Part shown: positions 34,865 through 46,877 of the stretch, piece by piece
How positions within the stretch are numbered: position 1 is the first letter of the stretch
Layout: each line of letters begins with the position of its first letter
Assembly (NCBI GenBank): GCA_907163375.1
Contig: CAJQUW010005326.1
Coordinates: 124,001 to 188,000, forward strand
DNA: 64,000 bases
Direction of reading: 5' to 3'
From: Prostheceraeus crozeri
Lineage: Eukaryota; Platyhelminthes; Polycladida; Euryleptidae
Notes under the pieces: generated by a model
The model's input: the letters and a program-made list of their open reading frames with translations, nothing else
Databases searched by the model: none
What the model was told of the DNA's origin: nothing
Translations under genes and position numbers: made by a program

Positions 34865-35312
34865 GAATTGTTTCTGAGCCTGTACTTTGGTCGCAATGTT
34901 TTCAAAAGTGTGAGTGTACATGATGAAGACTTAAAAAGGAGTCTACACTTTGATGTGACAAGTACTCACACCCAACTTGATAGCATCTGGTTTGGTTACA
35001 ATCTAATCAGTTCAAAGTGGCAGAGAACCAAAGATTTTTCTATGTGTCATCATTAAATTGTTTACCCATAGACTTCTAAATTTCTCTGGAATTGTTTCTG
35101 AGCCTGTACTTTGGTCGCATTGTTTTCAAAAGTGTGAGTGTACATGATGAAGACTTAAAAAGGAGTCTACACTTTGATGTGACAAGTACTCACACCCAAC
35201 TTGATAGCATCTGGTTTGGTTACAATCTAATCAGTTCAAAGTGGCAGAGAACCAAAGATTTTTCTATGTGTCATCATTAAATTGTTTACCCATAGACTTC
35301 TAAATTTCTCTG
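34865..35312 (+). repeat. 224-bp tandem duplication
   Basis: Copies 34865-35088 and 35089-35312 differ at about one base that I can see. Each contains the same 60-codon open stretch (LYFGR, DEDLKRSLHFDV, HTQLDSIWFGY), which I do not recognise. The repeat unit ends 23 bp inside the terminal repeat of the neighbouring element, so it arose after that insertion. Confidence 0.92.
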
Positions 35313-37404
35313 GACAGATAGGTGAGCAAAATTTGAAATCATTTTATACATGTTCAAGCCAACCAACATTTGTGTTACAGAAGATAGAATTTTGCAGCTA
35401 ATTGAAGTGATAAATTACTATTTTAAAATAATCTCCTGTGCGATTCAATCGAATGCAAAATACCAAGCAAATATACCGCAGCTGGTTTTCAACCGAAATG
35501 CAATGATGGTGTAGCATCAATACATTCCTCTGCATAACAAGGAAATTTGAATCTGTAGTTGCATCGAGTTAGTAGAAAGTATTTAATCCCAACTAAACAT
35601 TCCGTCTTGTGTAACCTTCACTTCCACGAACCTGACTTTAATGCCACCACGAAGGACATAGATTATTATCGCATGCAAAGAAGGAAAACTAAAAAATGAA
35701 AAAGCATTATCTAAAGGACAGTGCAACCAAAATTCCTTTATCTGTCTAGATGCTTTCCAAACAACTACAAACCGCGATCCGGTATGGCCACGTTTTCAAG
35801 TAAATGTTCTACCAATGGAAACACATTCGGAAGATTCTTTGGTATGACAATTTTCTCTAAAATCTACAAGGAAATCATCTCATCTGGGTTTGTGATATCT
35901 CAAAGCGATCATGAGCTAAAAATGGCGATCATGAGTATACATCTTCCCTTCAGCGTCGTCGCATCATTGACTGTCGAAAATTCTGTGAATATTCGCATCT
36001 ATCACGTAGAGAGAGAAATCCATTCCAACAAGCACATATCATCTATCATAGCATCTATCACAAGTTTTCCAAAGTTATCAATCGGATGACTTTTGTATAA
36101 TATCTGGATGACCAGCCACTAATAGAAATTCGAAATTGGATTCAATTATGTAATACTTGGGAAAGTTGATGGTGAAGCCGAAGTCAACGGGCGGAAGACT
36201 AACGCTAGATCCACCCATATCATTGAACATGGTAAGGGACAATTTGGAGTGGAAAAGAGAAGATGCAGGTTCCCACATTATAAATGTGCTGAGATCAAGA
36301 GGAACAGAAACGGAGATCCTTCTTTAATTTCATGAAAGCAATGATGATGGACACAATAAGCATTCCCAACCTGATCAGTTACTTCTATACGGAGGTGTGA
36401 ACAGTTATCAGGCGATCTGACCTGTGATGGAGGCTCTTCTGAGACCAATGACCAATGCTCGGAAAAGCACAGCCAGATCACATTGAGAAGGGTTTTAGCT
36501 GGATACGTCAAATGACTGGTGCATATTATTTTATCTCCATGCGTCACCGCGCAGAGATTGACAAGAAGATACATACAATTTCTTTATTGAAGTTTTCCGG
36601 ACTCAGTCTCAGAAATACTGATAACAAAATATCATGCAGTCAACCACAGAAGATGAAATGTACACAGGATGTAAATATTTGCATGCAAAGACTGATTTCA
36701 ATATGCATCCTAATAATTGAGATGTCAGTGCTGCGTGTTGCCTTTCACTTCAGAAATGTAAAAAAATGTGATTCCTGTTGTGAATGCACTGTCAGAAATA
36801 TTAAATCGGGAATGTTCGACATCCTTGAAGCTGCAAAACTGTTGAATAAAATTTATCATGGTGTCTTTCCTCCAGACGTATCTGTGCTTCAACCGTGCAT
36901 TCTTTGCTGGAAGGTATTCTATGAGATCAAGTTGTCTAAGAAAATAGCTTCTTACTTTAAAAATGAAAAAAAGGTGCTCAGAATATCGATATATCATTTC
37001 TCCTGGTGACTTTTTCGCTTACTTCTTCGCAAAATGTTGCTGTACACATGGACATGAATCAGATTGCCGAATTTCAATTAAATATTTTAACAACATGTGC
37101 TAGAAATACGTTCATAACATCGAAAAATTGTTCATGAAAAAATCGCAAAATTAGTAAAAAAAAACGAGGTCTAGCACATGAGTTTAACGCATAAACATGC
37201 AGTCCCATGCTTCTTAACTCCCAATGTATATAAATATACATACATACTGTTCTTTACCGGCATTGTGCTGGCAATACGTTCTCTACAATTTGAAAACGCT
37301 TGATGACTCTCTATTTGTAAGGTAGTCAAATTGATGATTGCTGACCTGATCATGTATGATGCCAATTTCAACCTATCTGTCCAGAGAAATTTAGAAGTCT
37401 ATGG
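35290..37404. mobile_element. 2115-bp element with 34-bp TIRs, class unknown
   Basis: Left end CCATAGACTTCTAAATTTCT, continuing to CTGGACAGATAGGT; the right end is its exact reverse complement over 34 bp. Both sides are flanked by TTTAC (35285-35289 and 37405-37409), fitting a 5-bp target duplication. The interior has plus-strand frames at 35721-36089 and 36455-37009 and minus-strand frames at 36078-36278 and 36278-36574. None matches a transposase I know. It could be a non-autonomous DNA transposon or a family whose protein I fail to recognise. Confidence 0.7.
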
Positions 37405-37674
37405 TTTACCTATCTCTGTGGAAGGAGGTCCAGATATCTATCATTGTCTACAATTATAGATATCTCGACCTCTTTGACTTTGTGAATTCACGCATCTCGG
37501 ATTTCTACATAGAAATTGCTGCATAACATTCATAGTCTATACGTCTTACACATCCTATATGGATTTTATGAAGATCACATCATCTTATGGCTTCAAGATA
37601 GGGAAGTGACTTTATTTTTTTCACATGAAAATACAATGATTTCCAAAGACTAGCTCTCCGGGGTATGTCAGGCA

Positions 37675-40600
37675 ATGTCGCAAGTACAACAACTCGACTA
37701 CACATTCTTCAATGAATTCATCATACAATTGAGAGATGACGTTCTTACAACTTTACATGAGGATCGCAGAATAGCAGCAATAGAATCAAAAACGCGTACA
37801 AAAGTGGTTGTAACACGCCGTACCCTAAATCGCAGACATTATGGCAATTATTGGATAAAATACATAATAATTCGAATTTATAGTGAAGATATTATGCGAA
37901 TACATCGATGTATTTGTCTTTTGATGAAAGGCGTACCAGTTCTTCAAGGACTCAGACCGTATGAAAACAAAGCTGCTGTTAAAGTTGTTGGCAATGCATT
38001 TACTCCAGACAATGCTAAGTTATATTATGAAAGCCAGAGATTAAAAAGAACCACATCATATTTTGCTGGTCTACCCCTGGAATCTCCTTATCAACCGGAA
38101 CCTACACGTCCTGTTGATGCCACACCTTGGAGAAATGCAAATTCAGAGAAGTTGGTTGGCACTCATCATCCTGATTTATTGAATAAAGAAATGATGGTTC
38201 GTCATTATTTAGGGAACGAGAGCGAGAGAACGAGTGTCAGATTAGATTATGATTCTTCAGAAATGATGAATGACTTTGACGTCGCATCAAAATGTTACAG
38301 CAAGTGTTACGGGTTTTCGCAGGATACAACTCTATTGGAAAATAGACAAAGATCACTTTCAAGTCCGAGCGGTCTAAATTCTATGCCAGGTAAAGGAGTT
38401 GAGCAACCCAGAACATATTCACCATTTAAAAACACCGACGTTCCCACCGTGCCGTTACTTGACTTTGAATGTGGAGATCATGTGGATAGCATGATGAGCA
38501 ACTCACATGGAATGGATAGGCAACTGACTTATGATAATGACATCAGCAACCAATGGGATGATAATACATTCAGAACCTCGTGTGATTTGTTCCAAGAGAC
38601 ACAGCAAATTAGAGGATGCTTTACCCCTAGAACAAGAAGCAGGAGCTATAATACATGTGTGCTTCAACCGAATGCCTATCATCGACATTTCAATAACGCA
38701 TCCACTTATAGAAACATTTCACGGAGCAAGTATATGCTGAATTTTCTACATTCCGATGAACAGCAAATGATTCCAAGGCAAATGGCGGAAGAGATAGAGC
38801 AATTAGATTATGAGTCAGATAATAAGCACCTGTATTCAGAATATTCATCACAAACAGAATTTGTTGACCAGAAACATATAACTATTGTTGAAGAAGAATT
38901 CGATGATGTTAAGCAAGATCATTATGAATCGATCAATTTCTCGATCAACTCGCCCGAGAGACAAGTCTTGCAGCCAATATATTCGTATCAAGCATGCGTT
39001 GACTCAAAAAAGGCGGTTTACTGGAAGCAGCCACCTTCTGAATTGCAACACCCGGTGTGCAAAGCGAAACAGTCAACGATGTGTTCTGTGGATGATTATC
39101 ATAATTCAAAAGAGCAATTGGCCGCTTCAAACAAGACTATGCCTAATCAGGGTACATGTAAATCTGGTCAAAGGATGAAAATCTTGAATGGAAAGCTGCT
39201 GTTCAAAGAATCTTGTATGAAGTTGTCTAACATTCAACAATCAATAACAAATTCCCACAGAAGACTTTCACAATTGACTCACGCATCATCTGCTCCGCTG
39301 AAGCAAACTTGCGGTGCTGTGCAATCATCTAATGACATAAGGGAAGCAAAAACTGATATAATTCAGTCAATTAATTCGGCTCAATCACTGCATGCACCAG
39401 ATGAACCATTTGACCCGATTGCAGCTTCCAGTGATTTACCAGAGAAACAATGTGACACAATTCACGAATCCTGCGATTTGCAGGAGAAAAATGCTGACTT
39501 ACTTCATGCTTCCATCAATTTTGTGGAGAAGCCATTTGACTTGATTCAAGCATCGACCATTGAGATGGAAAAACCATCTCAGCTGATGCAACCATCGTCC
39601 AATGAATTGGAAAAACCAATAGATTTAAAAGAAGGAAACAGCAATTTACCAGAGAAACCATCTTATGTATTTCAACCATCGAACACTTTACCAGACAAAC
39701 TTTCGTGTGTTAATCAAGCACCCGCTAATTTGCCAGAGAAGCCTTCAGATTTGGTGCAGACATCTTCTTGTGTTATTGAAGCACCTGTCAATGTTTCACA
39801 GAAATCAACTGATTTGATCCAGGATACAACCGAGTTACCTAAAAAAGCTCTTGATGTCATGAAAAAATCTGCCGGTTTGAAACAGAATCCTTCTTATATA
39901 ATTCAACCCACCAATGATTTGACGCAGAAGCCATCTGAGTTGATTCCGCCACCAAATGTTGATATATTAGAATATCCATCTGGAGTGATTCAATCTTTGA
40001 ATGGATCCCTGGAAAAGCGATCAGATTTGATTCAAGCATCTAGTGTCATTTTGAGAAAACCACCTATGGTGCTTCAAGCGGCTTCCATTTCATCTATTCT
40101 GCCGGTAAAATCATCTGATTCACTTGAAAAACCATTTGACACAATTCAACCCTCAAGCAACACGCAAGAAAAACTAACTGCATTGTCCCCTGAATCACTA
40201 GAAAAGGCATCTGATTCTTCTCAACCAGGAACATCTATGATTACCCATGGAAAGGAGCCATCCATCGACTCAGATGACAAAACGTTCAATTCAATCCAGG
40301 TTTTAACAGAGGTGAAGAAGAAAAACATTGATGATGCTCCAAAAGTAATTGATGTGCAAGAAAATCTATCATTTGCCGAAAAGAAGCAATCTCCCAGTTC
40401 ACAGAACAAGTTAACTGATAAAAATAAATTACCAACAGAACCAAACGATAAAGCTGATAAAATTGTGTTGTCTATATACACATATCCAAAGCAGAGAGCA
40501 ACTAATTCGGAAGAGAAGCCACCTTTTTCAAATAAACTAGCCATTGATTCACAAGAGAAACAGCAAGCTTCAACGCGTTCACAGCTTTGTGATATTCTCA

Positions 40601-41772
40601 ATTCTTCTTTATCACCACAACATAAAAAGACTTTTTCATCAAAGCAACCACTCGATAATTCTCAGAAAGCATCAAAACGTGATGAATCAACATCTAATTT
40701 ACAACAGGCGCAACCACAATCAAACCAATCGACTTCAAAAGTGCAGGAATTACTGTCTGATTTGAAAAATAGAAAGAGCGAACATTGTTCGTTATCAACA
40801 GAAAAACCAAAAAGCTACCATCAGTTGACCTTTATTGAAAAATCTGCACATGCACGAGATCATGATCAATTCGTGAATAAGTACAAATGCAGAAATCGAC
40901 CACAATATTGGAAATGCAGGTCTTGTGACTCCGGTGACTCCACAAACAATACCAGAGCTTCTTCATCAAAGTCAAATGACAAAATTTGGAAAATTGATTC
41001 ACCTGATTTGGAGCAAAATAAACCAGGGCACTCTTATGATGATTTGCATAATAACGAAGACACCAGACAGCACTTTTCAATTAAAATGGGTAGGGAACAA
41101 TCACATTCTCAAGATAGCAACGATCATAAGTGTGTTGCTGAAGCCAGTGTTAAGAATAGTAATAAGCACGATGATATGGATATTAGGTCCATTCTAAAGA
41201 ACATTCCTTGCCATTCTCAGAATCAATGTAATAATATCGTATGTCATGATGATACCAGCAATATACAAGAGAAAATAAATCAAACGCTTGAGCAGAACAG
41301 TGAACAACCTGAAACTAATCTATTTCCTGACATCACTGATATGTCGAATATTAAGATCTCGAAAGAATCATATCCAAAAGTGTTTACTAATATTTTACAC
41401 TCTATTAACCGATTGTATGACGGCAATGAGACTTCAGCACATAATCAGTGTGGAGATGGATTCAAAGACCAAATAAATCCGGAAAACCCCTTTCCATCGC
41501 TGTATCATTATCTTAGTGATGAAGTTAAGATTTCACTTATGAATGAATTTAGTTTTTCTGATCCTGACAAATTTTCTGAAAAAGTGAAATTATGCTTCTC
41601 TAATGATGAAGAGGAATCCTTGAGAAATTTCTACTCATTTCACATAAATGAGGTGAGACGAACAGTTAGGACAAAATCGTTTCCTGTGGGCCATGAAGAT
41701 TTACATGACACAACTCCTGATGGAGAGACTTTGCGAAATCATAATGCGTATAATATTTCTGAAATATCATAA
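37675..41772 (+). CDS. Large single-exon protein, KH-like N-terminus, repeat-rich tail; unknown family
   Basis: 1365 codons with no interruption, far beyond chance in this AT-rich DNA. Start at 37675: an in-frame TAG lies seven codons upstream and the Kozak context has a purine at -3. A CAG just before the ATG could also be a splice acceptor after a 5' UTR intron. Residues 20-85 look like a KH fold: IAAIESKTRTKVVV (33-46), then YIIIRIYSEDIMRIH (63-77). The GXXG loop is replaced by HEDR (28-31), so RNA contact in the usual way is doubtful. The rest is polar and mostly disordered. Residues 575-855 hold degenerate 16-residue repeats of the type LPEKPSDLIQPSS. A Cys cluster (C-x9-C-x2-C, about 1071-1085) and a more ordered acidic C-terminus (about 1285-1365) follow. 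Function is unknown; a germline or RNA-granule role is only a guess from the architecture. Confidence 0.85.
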   Translation: MSQVQQLDYTFFNEFIIQLRDDVLTTLHEDRRIAAIESKTRTKVVVTRRTLNRRHYGNYWIKYIIIRIYSEDIMRIHRCICLLMKGVPVLQGLRPYENKAAVKVVGNAFTPDNAKLYYESQRLKRTTSYFAGLPLESPYQPEPTRPVDATPWRNANSEKLVGTHHPDLLNKEMMVRHYLGNESERTSVRLDYDSSEMMNDFDVASKCYSKCYGFSQDTTLLENRQRSLSSPSGLNSMPGKGVEQPRTYSPFKNTDVPTVPLLDFECGDHVDSMMSNSHGMDRQLTYDNDISNQWDDNTFRTSCDLFQETQQIRGCFTPRTRSRSYNTCVLQPNAYHRHFNNASTYRNISRSKYMLNFLHSDEQQMIPRQMAEEIEQLDYESDNKHLYSEYSSQTEFVDQKHITIVEEEFDDVKQDHYESINFSINSPERQVLQPIYSYQACVDSKKAVYWKQPPSELQHPVCKAKQSTMCSVDDYHNSKEQLAASNKTMPNQGTCKSGQRMKILNGKLLFKESCMKLSNIQQSITNSHRRLSQLTHASSAPLKQTCGAVQSSNDIREAKTDIIQSINSAQSLHAPDEPFDPIAASSDLPEKQCDTIHESCDLQEKNADLLHASINFVEKPFDLIQASTIEMEKPSQLMQPSSNELEKPIDLKEGNSNLPEKPSYVFQPSNTLPDKLSCVNQAPANLPEKPSDLVQTSSCVIEAPVNVSQKSTDLIQDTTELPKKALDVMKKSAGLKQNPSYIIQPTNDLTQKPSELIPPPNVDILEYPSGVIQSLNGSLEKRSDLIQASSVILRKPPMVLQAASISSILPVKSSDSLEKPFDTIQPSSNTQEKLTALSPESLEKASDSSQPGTSMITHGKEPSIDSDDKTFNSIQVLTEVKKKNIDDAPKVIDVQENLSFAEKKQSPSSQNKLTDKNKLPTEPNDKADKIVLSIYTYPKQRATNSEEKPPFSNKLAIDSQEKQQASTRSQLCDILNSSLSPQHKKTFSSKQPLDNSQKASKRDESTSNLQQAQPQSNQSTSKVQELLSDLKNRKSEHCSLSTEKPKSYHQLTFIEKSAHARDHDQFVNKYKCRNRPQYWKCRSCDSGDSTNNTRASSSKSNDKIWKIDSPDLEQNKPGHSYDDLHNNEDTRQHFSIKMGREQSHSQDSNDHKCVAEASVKNSNKHDDMDIRSILKNIPCHSQNQCNNIVCHDDTSNIQEKINQTLEQNSEQPETNLFPDITDMSNIKISKESYPKVFTNILHSINRLYDGNETSAHNQCGDGFKDQINPENPFPSLYHYLSDEVKISLMNEFSFSDPDKFSEKVKLCFSNDEEESLRNFYSFHINEVRRTVRTKSFPVGHEDLHDTTPDGETLRNHNAYNISEIS

Positions 41773-43081
41773 CTTCATGGTATTCTACAAAGATCATTTT
41801 CACACAATTGGTTGTCAAATTTCCATTGCACAAATATACAGAATACATCCAACAATAAATCTGTGATTTCTCAGCAAGCGTTGTTAAATTTGCAAGAACA
41901 TAGAATTTCCCTAATCTCTGAGAATGATTATTTATATATTACTTTCAATTTAACAATAATTGCTGAGTGCGGAACAAAACAGATAGTGCGTGAAACCATC
42001 ATACAGTACACTTGTATTCACTGCTACATGATAAATAACGGAATATGACATCCATCAATTTCAGAACTACTTGAGCAGAAGATTCTGAATATGCACAACT
42101 GGACATTTATGTATTGATTGATTTTCCGTGTAACTTATGTTTCACTTTCATTTGAGACATACTTGCTCTCAAATGATGACAGTTTATCAGTTTTCTTAAC
42201 TGATTTAGTTACTCCAAATCATTTTCATCGTTCGAAAATAGAGTAGAAAACAAAGAATGCTTTGTACAAAAATAATCAAGTACTTTAACTATCTGTGAAT
42301 TTTCACTACATCGATGGAGATGCAACTTTTTTATGACGATTATTGAATCAAGCAACAACTATAATTTCAGTCGAGCCGATGATGTTTACCATGAGATCCA
42401 AAATTGAAAGAATTGACTTTCAGTTCATGCATCACTAAAATTTAATAACCTATCTTATTAAATATTCATTATGCATCTTATTTTCATAACGTTTTTCCAA
42501 GAATATATTAATAAATTAGTTAGTAACATAAGTGCGCCAATCGATGCATAAAGGCAGATGGAAAACTTAGAAAAATGCATTGTAGAAAACTGATTCGTAT
42601 AAAAATTAGCTTATATAATAATATAAAAATATTACTGAATTTTGAATATGAATTGAAGACTATTAATTTTACAGAAATCTTTATCTTCATCATAATTTGT
42701 TAAACAGAAGCATTTTTTTTATAGATCTTGACATTATGGTTGCATTGAAAAAAACTGGGGTTTTGATTTTGACATAAATTTGATGTATTGTTCTAGACTT
42801 TAACAGATCCTTTAACTGAAGTGACTAATGAATCAATTGAAACAATTACAAATGAAATTTCCAGGACTGACTTTGTCAATGATTGATCTATGCATAAAAT
42901 GAAACTAAATACTTGGTTTATCAGCAAATCAGAATGTGTTCAAATAGACTATCAGCTGATTAAATTGCTAAAACAAGGTTGTCAAATAATTTATATGGGT
43001 TAATATTTTTTATGATACTAATTTCAAGCATTTTTTCTTGTATTTCAAGGTTATATATGAATTTTTACAAATTTCAAATTT
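41773..43081 (+). other. 3' flank of the large ORF, possible 3' UTR
   Basis: Very AT-rich, with several AATAAA hexamers (for example near 41855 and 42508) that could serve as polyadenylation signals. No repeat or coding motif was seen. Confidence 0.4.
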
Positions 43082-46051
43082 ATAATAATAATAATAATAT
43101 CTTTATTGCTTCACATGGTTACAGTCGGTGAACGCATTACAAAATTTTATAAATGAACAACGAAAGCGTTCAGTTTTTGCGAATGGTGGACATAAAGTGC
43201 ACTGAGAACGAATTAGTCGACAATTATGTGGTTGGAACATAACAGACAAGGGGTGAGAAGACGACCCCTCAATTGATGAAATCATTTTGTAACACATCCT
43301 TGTGGCAACTTCGATGAATGAAGGAAACTCATTCGAATTGATAATCCTAAACACTCGCTTCTCCAAACGCATTATTTTATTAAATAGATAGTCCGGTGCA
43401 TTGCAATAAACTGGATGAGCAAATAAAAATATGGAGCGAATAAAAGCGACATATGATCTGTACATAAGGGTAGCAGGGCAACCCGATCTCTGAAGATTGT
43501 ACATGACATAAAGTCTCTTCCTCGCTTTCATAACCAAATCATCCAAATACAAATTCCACTTCATGTCACTAGAAAAAGTAACGCCCAAAATGTGAATGTA
43601 TGAGACCTGACACAAGGCATTGCCATCTGGAAAATAAACATGACAAAACCAGATTCTTTTTTGTTACAATGTCCATTACAAAACACTTATCTTTATTGAG
43701 AGGCAAGCCAATATCGGAGGACCATCTATCAATGCTATTAAACTCTTGCTGGAGATTATCTTCAGAGCTGTCTCGAATAAAATGAAGGAAGGTAGCATCA
43801 TCGGCATAGCGCACCATGAAGGTATTCCAACAGACAGCAGAAAGCGAATCAGTAGCTAAGCAGAACAATACTGGCCCAATTACACTTCCTTGAGGGACAC
43901 CACTTGGTACACAACTTCAATAAGATGTCACACCACCGATAAATTTTACTCGCTGTCTTCGACAAGACAAGAAACTATACACCCATCTGACTACAAAAAG
44001 TTAGGCAAATCAAACTTGACACAAGCTGAAACAATAGTAGAGTGCAGCAATTTATCAAAAGCCTTAGAAAAATCAGTTGTCATAATTCTAACAGCGCCAG
44101 ACTTTTTATCCAAAAATTCAATAACTTTGTGATATGCTAGAATGACAGCCCGGGGAATATAGGCAAATTGACAAGGGTCCACTCTGTGCTTGATAACAGG
44201 AAAAATAAATTTTTGACACAATTTTCTCCAAAATTTTTGACAAAATAGGCAAAATAGAGATAGGGCGAAAGTGAGATGCAATCGTCGGTTTCTCACATTT
44301 AGGAACAGGTGTAACATTAGACATCTTCAAGCATAGAGGAACACAGCCTTCACTCAATGAACGGTTGAATAGATGTGTAATAGCAGGACAAAGAAAATCA
44401 GCACAGTCTCTGATCACCCATGGGGGAACACCATCAGGACCCGCACTTTTATTGGAAGTAGTACTCAACATCCGAAAAACTTCGGCTTCCGTCAAAATAG
44501 GGATGGTCTCATTCCAATTACTTGAAAAGTAAGCCTCCAAAGCACCAGACTCACTCTGAAAATTCGAAGTGAAGAAGGCATTCAGATCACTGACCGAGAA
44601 TTCATGATGATGACTATTGTTTCTTGTGTAATTGCCTAGAACACGCAGTGATTTCCAAAGTTTCTTATTATCTCCAGTCGATGCTGCCGATTCCATAAAC
44701 TTGAATTTGAGATGACGAATATGATTATTGACTTCTTTACGTAGCCGTTTGTATTTTGCAAATTGTCCGCTTGAATAGGCCCGATCACGATCATCAATGA
44801 GAATTTTAAGTGACAACTTCATCCATGGAGGATCATCAGATCGAACTCTAACCATTCGATGCGGAAAGAAAAAATCGAATAGATGATAAATGCTGTCACA
44901 TAACAAGGCTGCGGCATCATTCAAATCGCCCGTGCTCTGAATCAAGCCAAGCCAATCATAGCTGGACATAACCGAATAAAAGGCCGAACTGTTGGCACGA
45001 GACATTTTTCTTACCATCATTTTTGAGGTAGTAGGCCGAGTATTTTGTGCTGGTTTCCAAACAACGACGACATGATCTGAGCAACCAATCGGAGGCTTGG
45101 ACGTACGTAGGCTTGATGCTCGTAGAAAAGTTGGTGAATATTTGATCCAAGCAATGACCTCCACGAGTCGGAAAGTCAATCAAGAAAGTGAGACGGCACA
45201 TACTAGAAATTGTTGAGAACTGATGGCGAAGATCATTAAAATCACCACATAGAATTACACGCAGGTTGACCTCGAAACGTAGGAAACCATAATCAACTAC
45301 TTCAGCAATGCAAGTCATAGCAGAATCATTTGCAGCTGTATCATTCCAGAAAGGATGGTATAAGCAAACAAGAAGCAGATGGAAATTTTGCACAAATAGG
45401 ACAAGGAATTCCGACTCACAATTAGATAGCGATGGTATTTCACGATGGTCAATAGGGACACAGTCCAAAATAGAATTGGTATAACACACGATTCCGCCAC
45501 CCTTGCGATCAAGACGGTCACGACGATGAATACAAAAACCCGAGACAGAAAGAGCGTCATTAGGGATGAGATGATCAAGCCATGATTCAGTAAACACACA
45601 AATGTCAGGTCGACAGGATAAAAGAAGCTGATTGACTTCATCTTGTTTATTGATAATGGATCGGACATTTGAAAGAACTACCGTCTTTGGATATGCATAC
45701 CTTCGCTTTCCGGGCCGCCGTTGCTTTCTTGTCAAAGTGGTAGGTACAGGAACTAGACATTTGGAAGAAGATTTTTTATTATTGTACTTTTCAACAGGAA
45801 GTCTCCTCTTTGACATTCTAACCAGGATGTGCTGCACATATATTCCAAAATAGTAAAGTCGTCTTCTCACTTTTCTGCTGACACATACACATTGCTTTCC
45901 ACCAAGTTGCAACAATTCTATGCATAATATAGATCAAGATAGATATCGATGTTAACACAATAGCAACGCCTGCAACAGCGCTAGCTAAATCCGACCGCAC
46001 ACAGCAAGCGCACACGATCGAAAGTAGTAAATTTATGATACAAGTACGCAT
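43082..46051 (-). mobile_element. CR1-type LINE, nearly full length, broken
   Basis: Minus strand. Endonuclease: VVLSNVRSIINKQDEVNQLL, DICVFTESWLDHLIPND, DRKGGGIVCYTNS, VILCGDFNDL and FPTRGGHCLDQIFTNF (about 45140-45780). Reverse transcriptase: NKSAGPDGVPPWVIRDCADF, RPISILPILSKILEKI, TTDFSKAFDKLLHSTI, and the catalytic box VRYADDATFLHF (about 43795-43830). The C-terminal part, LGVTFSSDMKWNLYLDDLV to CNHVKQ-stop, ends at 43103. The 3' tail is an AAT/TAA microsatellite at 43082-43100, usual for CR1 relatives. At least four frame breaks separate the pieces. The 5' end is uncertain. Several motifs are intact, so it is not very old. Confidence 0.9.
45818..46051 (-). other. Small minus-strand ORF with hydrophobic segments
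   Basis: 77 codons beginning MRTCIINLLLSIVCACCV, a signal-like stretch, then a clear membrane-like segment AVAGVAIVLTSISILIYIMH. It overlaps, in another frame, the start of the LINE protein. It may be part of the element's 5' leader, a host exon fused to it, or chance. Confidence 0.25.
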
Positions 46052-46875
46052 AATTTACTGACATGTAAGTAGTCTTGCAGATTCTACGTAGTCTATTACA
46101 GACACTTTTGTGATGAATGACATATCTTCAAACTATCAAATATTCATCATTTGAAATTTGAGAAATGACAATCAGCATTTCAATTTGCTCTGTACTACTA
46201 AAATGCCATTTCCTGTGATTTTATACATTAGATTTTGACTTGAGTTAAAACAACGTCAATTCATGCAATTAAGCTGCGGCTAAACGACAAATCCGCAAAA
46301 TTGCAAAAAACTCGAAAATTAACTGATAACTAAATTCAGCTAATTCTAGAATTAACTGTTTGTTTTTACTAGTTACTGATATTGCACCACGAAGTTGTCA
46401 TCTGGAAATAACACGAAAATTGTTCCTATTTTGCATATTAGCCTCCACAGTAAATAAATGACAAGTGAAATTGCATCCATATGTGCGACCATGGTGGTTG
46501 AATCATGAAATAGCGATGATGCATGTGTTTATTTATTGCATGATCTCTCATCAAAAGCAATATCATATGCGAAAGCTGTAGATGAAGTGACCAAACTCAC
46601 TACTCGTTCATTGAATATTTGTTCGCATCATTTCGTCTTAAGCAAAAGCGATTGTGTAAATGCTTTCAAAATTGACTGATATATTGCTTTGTTTTGTTTT
46701 TATTTAGAAAATTGCCTTGAAATAAAACATCTTGTCAATGTAACTTAAAATAGATGCAAAACATGATAAAATAGCAAAAGCAACTTTTTTAAATCAAAGT
46801 TGATAAAAGCATCAAGCATTCATCCCGTTTTTGTTGTCCAAAATTACATCAAAAATAATCTCTTTATAAATTATG
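46052..46875. other. No supported feature
   Basis: AT-rich sequence between the LINE and the mariner relic. I see nothing I can support. Confidence 0.5.
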
Positions 46876-46877
46876 TA

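Noticed and set aside
36455-37009. 184-codon plus-strand ORF inside the TIR element as a host gene
   Set aside because: It lies wholly within the mobile element, has no domain I recognise, and minus-strand frames nearby are equally long.
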